Shown here piece after piece: positions 17,406 to 23,636 of a DNA stretch of 24,771 nt. A program made the position numbers and the translations under genes. The notes beneath the pieces were generated by a model. That model searched no databases. It worked only from the letters and a program-made list of their open reading frames with translations, and was not told the DNA's origin. The DNA is taken from the NCBI GenBank assembly GCA_005888335.1, contig VAWY01000106.1, forward strand, positions 1 to 24,771. Reading direction: 5' to 3'. Position 1 is the stretch's first letter. Each line of letters begins with the position of its first letter. The stretch comes from Actinomycetota bacterium. Its GTDB lineage: Bacteria > Actinomycetota > Thermoleophilia > Solirubrobacterales > Solirubrobacteraceae.

Positions 17406-18812
17406 GTGAAACGGGCGCTGGCCCTCTGGCTCGTGCTGTTCGGCGCCTACGCGGCGACGCTGGGCGTCGACGCGATCCAGGGCGAGCGCTTCGCGCCGCG
17501 CGAGGCGCACGTCCTGCTCAGCGCGGACGCGATCGTCTCCGACGGCTTCGTCGACCTGCGTCACGAGTACCGCGACAGGGCGTGGCGCGCGTTCTCGCAC
17601 CGGGGGCTGCACGCGACGGCGACGCCCGTCGACGGCCGGCTCGTCGAGCCGCAGGGGCTCGGCTTCCCGCTGCTCGTCGCGCCCGCGTACGCGCTGGGCG
17701 GGCCGGTGCTCGTCGAGCTGTGGCTTGCCGCGCTGCTCGCGCTGGCCTTCGTGCTCGGCGCCGCGCTGGGGCGGCGGCTGGTGCCCGAGCCGTGGGCGAG
17801 CGCGGCGGCGCTCGTGATGGGGCTGTCGCCCCCGGCGCTGGCCGCCGCCACCGCGGTCTCGCCCGAGGGGGCGGGCGCGCTGGCGCTGAGCGCCGGGGCG
17901 CTGGCGGCGCTCGCGCTGCGCGAGCGCCCGCGCCTCGCGCTGGCCGTCGCCTGCGCGGGCGCGATCGCCGCCGTGCCGTGGCTGGCCGTCGAGCTCGCCG
18001 GGGCCGGAGCGGTCTGCGCCGTCGTGCTCGCCCGCTGGCTGCGCCGGCGGTCGCGCGGCTGGGCGGCGCTCGTCGCGCTCGATCTGGTGCTGTTCTCGGG
18101 CGTCCTGTTCGTGACGTTGCACGACCGCCTGTTCGGGGGTCTGACCCCGTACGCGGCGTCGAGGGCGCCCGGCTCGGCCACCGGGCTGGACTCCGCCGGC
18201 GACCTCGCGGCGCGCGCGCCGCGGCTGGTGGGCGTCTGGCTCGACCGCGACGCCGGCCTGCTCGTCTGGGCGCCGTTCGCGGCGCTCGCCTTCTACGCGG
18301 TGTGGCTGCTGTGGCGCTCACACCGCGAGCGGCTGGCCTTCGCCGTCCACGAGCAGGCCGACGTCGAGGTGGCGGCCGGCTTCCTGGCGGCGATCTGCGC
18401 CGCCCAGGCGATCGTCGCCGCGCTCCTCGCGCCCGCCCTGCACGGCGCCTGGGGGCCCGCGCGCCTGCTCGTGCCGGTGCTGCCGCTCGCGGGGGCGCTC
18501 GCCGCCTGGGGCCTGCGCTTCGCGCCGCGCGCCGGCGCCGCGCTGGGCGCCCTCACGCTGGCCGGCTCGGTCTGGCTGCTCGCGGGCGCGCGGCTGGGCG
18601 AGGCGACGCTCGCGCCGCCGGCGGGCGACGTCCCCTGGGGCGGCGCCGAGCGCGTCCTGCCGCGCTTCGGCGGCGGTCTGTCGACCGGCGCGGTCGTGTG
18701 CACGGCGGCGGTCGCGGCCGCCCTGGCCGCGCTCGCCGCGCGCGAGGCGCGAGGCCGGCGGCGCGGGCAGCGCGCCGGGGTCCTACGCGTCGGCAGTCGT
18801 CCGCTCGAGTAG
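17406..18812 (+). CDS. Polytopic membrane protein, GT-C glycosyltransferase-like
   Basis: A protein of about 468 residues with ten or more hydrophobic segments. After the first helix comes a long extracytoplasmic loop (SDGFVDLRHEYRDRAWR), then EPQGLGFPLLVAPAYALGG, a pattern common in actinobacterial polyprenol-phosphate-sugar (PMT/GT39-like) transferases. A second typical region is GLTPYAASRA, followed by WLDRDAGLLVWAPF. A sugar transferase role in the envelope is plausible, but the acidic catalytic site cannot be assigned with certainty. GTG 17406 (VKRALALWLVLF) is preferred over TTG 17358 because it begins directly with the positive charge and first helix. The last 30 bases overlap the 3' end of the convergent meaB gene. 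Confidence 0.7.
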   Translation: MKRALALWLVLFGAYAATLGVDAIQGERFAPREAHVLLSADAIVSDGFVDLRHEYRDRAWRAFSHRGLHATATPVDGRLVEPQGLGFPLLVAPAYALGGPVLVELWLAALLALAFVLGAALGRRLVPEPWASAAALVMGLSPPALAAATAVSPEGAGALALSAGALAALALRERPRLALAVACAGAIAAVPWLAVELAGAGAVCAVVLARWLRRRSRGWAALVALDLVLFSGVLFVTLHDRLFGGLTPYAASRAPGSATGLDSAGDLAARAPRLVGVWLDRDAGLLVWAPFAALAFYAVWLLWRSHRERLAFAVHEQADVEVAAGFLAAICAAQAIVAALLAPALHGAWGPARLLVPVLPLAGALAAWGLRFAPRAGAALGALTLAGSVWLLAGARLGEATLAPPAGDVPWGGAERVLPRFGGGLSTGAVVCTAAVAAALAALAAREARGRRRGQRAGVLRVGSRPLE

Positions 18813-19736
18813 CGTCGTCGCCGCGCTCGCCGGGTCGAGCCGGCGCGCGACGACCTCGTCGAGCAGGCGCGCGAACTCCTCGTCCTCGCGCAGCTCGTCC
18901 TCGAGGCGCCGGCGCAGCCGCGCGGCGGCCAGCGCCAGGACCTCGTTGCGCAGGTTGCGCCGGCGGCGCTCGGACAGCGTGCCCTCGGCCTCGATGTGCG
19001 CGCGGTGCTCGTCGAGGCGGGCGACGAGCTCGTCGATCCCGGTGGCGCGCGCGGCCTCGGTCTTGATGATCGGCACGCGCCAGCCTCGCTGGGGCGCGAG
19101 GCTCAGCACGCCGCGGATCTCGCGGACCATCGTGTCGGTGAGCGGATGGTCGGCCTTGTTGACGACGATGACGTCGGGGATCTCCATGATGCCGGCCTTC
19201 AGCGCCTGGATCGAGTCGCCCGAGCCGGGCATGAGAACCAGCACGACCGTGTCCGCGTGGTCGATGACATCGACCTCGGCCTGTCCGACGCCGACCGTCT
19301 CGACGAACACGTCGTCGCGCCCCGCGGCGTCCATGAGCAGCGCGGCCTGCAGCGCCGCCTCGCTCAGCCCGCCGAGCGCCCCCCGGTTGGCCATCGAGCG
19401 GATGAAGACGCCGGGGTCGAGGAAGTGCTCGGACAGGCGGATGCGGTCGCCGAGGACGGCCCCGTGCGTGAACGGCGACGACGGGTCGACCGACAGCACG
19501 GCGACCTGCCGGCCCTGCGCGCGGCGCGCCTTGGTCAGCGCTCCGATCAGCGTCGACTTGCCGACCCCGGGCGGCCCGGTGAAGCCGAACACGGCGGCCC
19601 GGCCGGTGCGCGGATAGATCTCGCGCACGACCTCGTAGCCCTCGGGATCCTCGTTCTCGACGAGCGTGATCGCGCGGGCGAGCGCGCGGCGGTCGCCGTC
19701 GACGAGGCGCGCGGCAAGGCTGCGGTCCGGGGTCAT
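18783..19736 (-). CDS. meaB: MeaB/ArgK family GTPase, chaperone of B12-dependent acyl-CoA mutase
   Basis: A 317-residue G3E-class GTPase. The Walker A is GPPGVGKST (54-62), the switch/Walker B region is VETVGVGQAE (145-154), and the base-specificity motif is NKAD (193-196). SVDPSSPFTHGAVLGDR is the hallmark block of this family. The C-terminal dimerisation arm is Arg/Glu-rich. MeaB proteins load and protect adenosylcobalamin in methylmalonyl-CoA or isobutyryl-CoA mutases; the likely client here is the mutase large subunit at 4409-6052. No Shine-Dalgarno; CATCAT lies 8 bases before the ATG, a weak minus-10 match suggesting a leaderless message. Confidence 0.95.
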   Translation of the reverse strand: MTPDRSLAARLVDGDRRALARAITLVENEDPEGYEVVREIYPRTGRAAVFGFTGPPGVGKSTLIGALTKARRAQGRQVAVLSVDPSSPFTHGAVLGDRIRLSEHFLDPGVFIRSMANRGALGGLSEAALQAALLMDAAGRDDVFVETVGVGQAEVDVIDHADTVVLVLMPGSGDSIQALKAGIMEIPDVIVVNKADHPLTDTMVREIRGVLSLAPQRGWRVPIIKTEAARATGIDELVARLDEHRAHIEAEGTLSERRRRNLRNEVLALAAARLRRRLEDELREDEEFARLLDEVVARRLDPASAATTLLERTTADA

Positions 19737-19771
19737 GGGCGCGGGATGATGGCAGTTACGCTTGGGTGCGC
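19737..19771. promoter_or_regulatory. Compact divergent promoter between meaB and the acyltransferase gene
   Basis: Plus strand: TACGCT (19757-19762), 9 bases before ATG 19772. Minus strand: CATCAT (19750 to 19745), 8 bases before the meaB ATG. No Shine-Dalgarno on either side. Promoter activity is inferred. Confidence 0.3.
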
Positions 19772-20476
19772 ATGGAGACCGGGGTCGTTCTCGAACGCGC
19801 GGCGGCCGGCGCGCCGCCAGTCGTGCGCGGCGAGCCGCCGCCCCTGCACGGCGGCCCGCTGACGCTGCTGCGGTTCCTGCGCGCGCACGGCATGTTCAAC
19901 CGCAAGTACGGGCGGTTGTTCGTCCGCCTGGCGTGGCTGAAGCTGCGCTTCCGCGGGCGGCTGGTCACGGACGGGATCGCCTTCGTCGGCCCCGGCGTGA
20001 CGCTCGAGATCGGCAAGGACGCGAAGCTGCACCTGGGGCGCTGGTCGTGGATCGGGCACGGCACGAAGGTGCGCGTGCACGAGGGCGAGGTGCACATCGG
20101 CGCCAAGAGCGTGCTCGGCCAGGAGTGCACGATCTCGGCGTTCCAGCACGTGTCGATCGGGCGCGAGTGCATCATCGCCGACCGCGTGATGCTCATCGAC
20201 TTCGACCACGGCGTCGTGGAGGTCGAGCGGCCCGTGCGCGAGCAGGGCATCTACAAGCGCGACGTGCGCGTCGGCCACAACGTCTGGATGGGGTACGGCG
20301 CGTGCGTCCTGCGCGGCGTGACGATCGGCGACAACGCGATCGTGGGCACGAGCGCGGTCGTCACCAAGGACGTCCCCGACAACGCGGTCGTGGCGGGCGT
20401 CCCCGCGCAGGTCATCCGGATGCGGCCGCGCCCGCGGCGGCTGCGCTGGTCGACCCCGGCAGACGCGCCGCGGTAG
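19772..20476 (+). CDS. Left-handed beta-helix (hexapeptide-repeat) acyltransferase
   Basis: A 234-residue protein whose first 60 residues are basic and contain HGGPLTLLRFLRAHGMFNRK. A left-handed parallel beta-helix follows (about 65-215), with hexapeptide turns such as VTLEIGKDAKLHLGRWSWIG and VTIGDNAIVGTSAVVTKDVP, ending in the usual AGVPAQVIR. A probable catalytic His is in DFDHG. The family transfers acetyl or other short acyl groups to sugar hydroxyls. From memory it resembles mycobacterial Rv3034c, the acyltransferase of methylglucose lipopolysaccharide synthesis, and it sits near matching GH57 and methyltransferase genes. GTG at 19766 is an alternative start two codons earlier. Substrate is inference. 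Confidence 0.88.
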   Translation: METGVVLERAAAGAPPVVRGEPPPLHGGPLTLLRFLRAHGMFNRKYGRLFVRLAWLKLRFRGRLVTDGIAFVGPGVTLEIGKDAKLHLGRWSWIGHGTKVRVHEGEVHIGAKSVLGQECTISAFQHVSIGRECIIADRVMLIDFDHGVVEVERPVREQGIYKRDVRVGHNVWMGYGACVLRGVTIGDNAIVGTSAVVTKDVPDNAVVAGVPAQVIRMRPRPRRLRWSTPADAPR

Positions 20477-20477
20477 C

Positions 20478-20515
20478 CCGCGCGCCGCGGTGCCGGGGAC
20501 CCCGCACTCGCGCGG
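20478..20515. terminator. Nested GC hairpin between convergent genes, candidate two-way terminator
   Basis: The outer stem CCGCGCG (20478-20484) pairs with CGCGCGG (20509-20515). An inner palindrome, GTGCCGGGGACCCCGCAC (20490-20507), lies within it. It almost fills the 46-base gap between the acyltransferase stop and the stop of the convergent cell-wall gene. No T-tract. Confidence 0.5.
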
Positions 20516-20522
20516 TGTGGAC

Positions 20523-21185
20523 CTAGGCCGTCGCGGCGCGCGACGAGCACACCGGCCAGGCGCTCGGGCCCTGGCGGGCCAGCAGCGCGGCCGCGCGCTG
20601 GTCCTGCTCGGACTCGCTGGCGGCGGCGGGATCGCCGGTGCCGCCCACGACGCGCCACGTCGCGCGGGTGAACTGGTACTTGCCGCGGTAGCGGCCGTCG
20701 GCCGAGATCGCCGTCGGGTCGCCGCCCGACTCGCAGCGGGCGATGGCCGCGAGCGTGGTGGCGTCGCCGCCGTCGGCGGCGGCCGTCGCGGGCGCCGTCG
20801 CGGGCGAGAGGCCGAGCGCGCGCAGCGTCGCCGGGCCCGCGATGCCGTCGACCGTCAGGCCGCTGCGCGCCTGGAACCGGCGCACGGCGGCGCGGGTGCG
20901 CGGCCCGTAGACGCCGTCGGCGGGCACGCCGAGCTGGTTCTGGAGCGCCACGACGGTGTCCGCCGCACCGGCCGCGCCGCCGCTCGACGTCGTCTCCTGG
21001 GCCACCGCGCCGGTGGCGGCGAAGGCCAGCCCGGCGAGCGCCAGCGCCACGCCGCGCCGGCCGATCAGCTCGCGGCGGCGCCGGCGGTCGGCGGCGGCGC
21101 GGCGCGCGCGCGAGGCGCGCAGCGAGCGGCGGAACGCGGCCTCGTCGACGAGGTCGGGGCATACGGCATTCGACTCGAACGGCAC
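20523..21185 (-). CDS. Exported Rpf/transglycosylase-like cell-wall protein with peptidoglycan-binding domain
   Basis: A 220-residue protein with an Arg-rich cytoplasmic tail (1-42) and one hydrophobic segment (43-62, following GRRG). A PG_binding_1 domain (about 75-125, GVYGPRTRAAVRRFQ) is next, then a C-terminal Rpf/transglycosylase-like domain (about 142-215). The last domain has the catalytic Glu152 in ARCESGGDPTA, GKYQFTRATW, and a Cys151/Cys213 pair likely forming the typical disulfide. It should cleave or remodel peptidoglycan outside the membrane, as resuscitation-promoting factors do. GTG 21185 has a GAAGGAG ribosome site 8 bases upstream. The leader carries a cyclic-di-AMP riboswitch, the known arrangement for Rpf-like genes in actinobacteria. 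The long N-terminal tail before the membrane segment is unusual. Confidence 0.9.
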   Translation of the reverse strand: MPFESNAVCPDLVDEAAFRRSLRASRARRAAADRRRRRELIGRRGVALALAGLAFAATGAVAQETTSSGGAAGAADTVVALQNQLGVPADGVYGPRTRAAVRRFQARSGLTVDGIAGPATLRALGLSPATAPATAAADGGDATTLAAIARCESGGDPTAISADGRYRGKYQFTRATWRVVGGTGDPAAASESEQDQRAAALLARQGPSAWPVCSSRAATA

Positions 21186-21203
21186 GGGAACAGCTCCTTC
21201 GTC

Positions 21204-21346
21204 TCAACGCCTACGGGGTTAGCTGTCGGGCTCGCGCTGGGACGTGCGCTACGCCGCGCTCTGGCGGCGATTCGCCCCTGGGACCGAGTCGGTCCCGGTG
21301 GATCCCCCGCTCCCCGCGATCTGCGTCGCGGGGACTCGGCTGGCTG
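21204..21346 (-). promoter_or_regulatory. Cyclic-di-AMP riboswitch (ydaO/yuaA class)
   Basis: On the minus strand the conserved blocks appear in order. GCCGAGTCC comes first, then a GC stem (CCCCGCGA/TCGCGGGG). GAGCGGGGGATCCACC follows, then a hairpin GGGACCGA/TCGGTCCC. Next are GGGGCGAATCGCCG, a stem, TAGCGCAC, CGAGCCCGACAGCTAACC and CGTAGGCGTTGAGA. These match the ydaO/yuaA consensus (GGGGGACC, GGGGTGAATC, CCCGTCAGCTAACCTCGTAGGCG) at nearly all invariant positions. The element ends about 20 bases before the GTG of the Rpf-like gene, just ahead of its GAAGGAG site. In known cases cyclic-di-AMP binding turns the downstream wall-hydrolase gene off. Identified by eye, not by covariance model. 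Confidence 0.92.
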
Positions 21347-21382
21347 GTGTCGGGTTTATGGAGCGCGCAAGGGTACCAGCGC

Positions 21383-22750
21383 TCACGGCTCGAGCAGGGG
21401 CGCGGGCGTCGCCCACGGCGCGAGGTGGCGCAGCTCGGGCTCCGCCGCGTCGGGTTCTGCGAGCGCCGCGGCGACGCCTTGCGCGTGCCCTCGCGCCCGC
21501 TCGCGCCCGTAGGGCGGCGCGTAGCGCTGGGTGACCTGGAAGGCCCAGTCGCTGGACTGCAGCGCGAGCAGCTCCCGGATCGCGTGCAGGGGCACGTCGC
21601 GGCCCGCCGCGACGACGTCGAGCTCGGCGCGGCGCGCCGCCCACGCGAGATCGGCGACGGCGGGCGCGTCCCACGTCGACAGGTCGCGGCCGGTGCCCCA
21701 CGTGGTCATCGGCAGGTCTTCCGGCGCCGGCGCCGGCTCGTGGCGCTCGAGGGCCTCGTCGAGCCGCGTCAGCGTGAGCCCCTGGGCGTCGGCCTGCTCG
21801 ACGACGAAGCCCAGCCACAGCGCGCCCTCGTGCCACCAGTGGCCGAGCAGTTCGGTGTCCAGCGCGCACACGCACACGCCGCCGCCGCGGATGCGCTCGC
21901 GCACGCGTGCGACGAAGTCGGCGGCGTCGGCCCGGGCCTGGCGCCGCGCGCGCTCGCGGTCGTAGACGGCGCCGTCGACCGCCCACGGGCGGTGGTCGTG
22001 CTCGGTCTTGCGCCACGAGTCGCGGTAGGCGGCGTGCGCGGGATAGCCGTTCGGGCTCCATACGAGCTCGACGGTCGCGCGGTCGATCGGCCACAGCACG
22101 ACGCCGGCGTCCGAGCGCAGCGGGCGCAGGTGATCGTCGACGACGCCGGTCAGGTCGACGCAGGTCGCGCACACGCCCTCGCCGGCCAGGAGCGGGTCGA
22201 GCTCCGGCGCGTGCGCGCACTCGGGCAGCCAGAAGCCCCCCGCCCAGGCGCCGGTGCGCCGCCGGTGCGACTCGATGCCCCCGCGGACCTGCAGGCGCAC
22301 GCCGGCGTCCGTGGCGAGCAGCGGGAGGACGGCGTGTGTCGCCGCCGACGTCCATGTCGCGTACGGGGCGAGCGCGCCGAGCAGGTCGCCGCCGAGGCGC
22401 TCGAAGCGTTCGAGCGCGGTCTCGTACAGCCCCGCGCTCTGCTCGATCGCGCGCGCCACGTCCTCGTCGCCGGCGCGGCGGGCGGCCTCGGCGTCGAGCC
22501 GGTGCGACGCGCGCCGCACCCTGCGCACGAAGGCCGCGAAGCGCTCGGTGACGCCGGGCGCCTGCAGCTGGTCGCACAGCACCGGGGTCAGCGAGAGCGT
22601 CACCGGCGCGCCACCCTCGACCACGTCGAGGACCGGCAGGTAGGACGTGGCGATCGCCTCGAACAGCCACTCCTCGCCGAAGGGCCACGTCCCGAAGCCC
22701 TCCACGTACGGCATGTGCGTGTGGAGGACGAGCGCGAGCTCGCCGCTCAT
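21383..22750 (-). CDS. GH57 1,4-alpha-glucan branching enzyme (DUF1957 type)
   Basis: A 455-residue GH57 protein. The N-terminal (beta/alpha)7 barrel has HTHMPY (10-15), the nucleophile Glu177 in GGFWLPECAH, and a probable acid/base Asp298 in CALDTELLGHWWHEG. The C-terminal part corresponds to the DUF1957 helical region (LSTWDAPAVADLAWAARRAE and SDWAFQVTQRYAP). Relatives branch alpha-1,4-glucans, and mycobacterial Rv3031 acts in methylglucose lipopolysaccharide and glycogen synthesis. ATG 22750 is fixed by its four-base overlap (ATGA) with the upstream methyltransferase stop and by direct entry into the first strand. No GT4 glucosyltransferase partner (Rv3032-like) is in the window. Confidence 0.92.
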   Translation of the reverse strand: MSGELALVLHTHMPYVEGFGTWPFGEEWLFEAIATSYLPVLDVVEGGAPVTLSLTPVLCDQLQAPGVTERFAAFVRRVRRASHRLDAEAARRAGDEDVARAIEQSAGLYETALERFERLGGDLLGALAPYATWTSAATHAVLPLLATDAGVRLQVRGGIESHRRRTGAWAGGFWLPECAHAPELDPLLAGEGVCATCVDLTGVVDDHLRPLRSDAGVVLWPIDRATVELVWSPNGYPAHAAYRDSWRKTEHDHRPWAVDGAVYDRERARRQARADAADFVARVRERIRGGGVCVCALDTELLGHWWHEGALWLGFVVEQADAQGLTLTRLDEALERHEPAPAPEDLPMTTWGTGRDLSTWDAPAVADLAWAARRAELDVVAAGRDVPLHAIRELLALQSSDWAFQVTQRYAPPYGRERARGHAQGVAAALAEPDAAEPELRHLAPWATPAPLLEP

Positions 22751-23505
22751 GTGCGGCAGACGGCGAGGAAGTCCAGGGCGCGCTCCAGGCCTGTGGCGCG
22801 CAGGGCGAAGTCGCGCGTCGAGATCGCCGGCGTGAACCAGTCGTAGAAGCGCGTCGTGACGCCGAGCTTCGCGTGGATGGCGTCCCAGCGGGCGTGCTCG
22901 ATCGCGAGCTGGTGCGCGCGCAGCTTGCGCGCATGGAAGAGGCCGAGGAGCTGCACGTCGCCGAAGTGCGCCTCGCACAGCGCGCGGAACTCGCCGGCCT
23001 CGTACTCCTTGACGTGCCACGGGTTGCCGGAGCGGTCGGCGCCGGGCGGGGCGAGCGTGAGGACGTTGGGCGTCGAGACGTAGGCGACGCCGCCGGGTCG
23101 GAGCTGCGCCTTGAAGTGCTCGAGCACCGCGCCGGGGTCGGCGACGTGCTCGATCGTCTGGAGGAACACGAGCGCGTCGCAGGGCTCGGTGAACGTCTCG
23201 GCGATGGCGCGCCGGAACGTCACCCGCGGATACTTGAGCCGGGCGTGCTCGTAGGCCTCGGGGTTGGGCTCGATGCCCAGCACGGACGCCGCCTGACGGG
23301 CCAGCACGTCGGCGCCGTAGCCCTCACCGGAGGCGACGTCGACGACCCGCAAGCCCGCGACGCGCTCGGCGATCCACTCGTAGACCACGAGATGGCGCCG
23401 GTACCAGTAGTTCTCCTCGGGGACGTCGGGCAGCGTGCGCTCGCCGGTCAGGTGCAGCGGCGGCACGCCGGGCGGCTGGTCGCGCTGGACGTACAGCTCG
23501 GTCAC
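22747..23505 (-). CDS. SAM-dependent methyltransferase, Rv3030-like
   Basis: A 252-residue class I methyltransferase. An N-terminal lid contains LTGERTLPD and ENYWYRRHLVVYEW. Motif I is VVDVASGEGYG (54-64), an acidic residue at the end of strand 2 is Glu79 in GIEPN, and FLQTIEHVADPG plus LRPGGVAYVSTPN are motifs of the small-molecule/sugar methyltransferase group. The GER...YRRH opening and the coupling to a GH57 branching enzyme match mycobacterial Rv3030-Rv3031, where the methyltransferase modifies glucose units of methylglucose lipopolysaccharide. GTG 23505 is chosen because residues upstream in the same frame are Pro/Arg-rich and unlike the family. Its stop overlaps the GH57 start. Sugar position modified is unknown. 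Confidence 0.88.
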   Translation of the reverse strand: MTELYVQRDQPPGVPPLHLTGERTLPDVPEENYWYRRHLVVYEWIAERVAGLRVVDVASGEGYGADVLARQAASVLGIEPNPEAYEHARLKYPRVTFRRAIAETFTEPCDALVFLQTIEHVADPGAVLEHFKAQLRPGGVAYVSTPNVLTLAPPGADRSGNPWHVKEYEAGEFRALCEAHFGDVQLLGLFHARKLRAHQLAIEHARWDAIHAKLGVTTRFYDWFTPAISTRDFALRATGLERALDFLAVCRT

Positions 23506-23636
23506 GCGGCGGGCAACTCTAGATGGCTGCGAGTTCGCGCACCTGCACGTGCCGGAACTGCCTACCTGGCGCTGCGCGAAGCACCCTCGCCGCCGTTGCC
23601 GCGCCGGCTCGAGAGTCGGCACCGGAGGGAGGTCGG
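23506..23636. promoter_or_regulatory. Divergent intergenic region
   Basis: 131 bases between the methyltransferase (minus) and the repeat protein (plus). On the minus strand TAGAGT lies 10 bases before GTG 23505 and may be a minus-10. On the plus strand GGAGGGAGG lies 4 bases before ATG 23637 as a strong ribosome site, implying a conventional leader. I see no riboswitch here. Confidence 0.35.

Noticed and set aside
22751..23020. Upstream extension of the GH57 frame
   Set aside because: It lies inside the methyltransferase gene in another frame; the coupled ATG at 22750 begins exactly at the GH57 fold.
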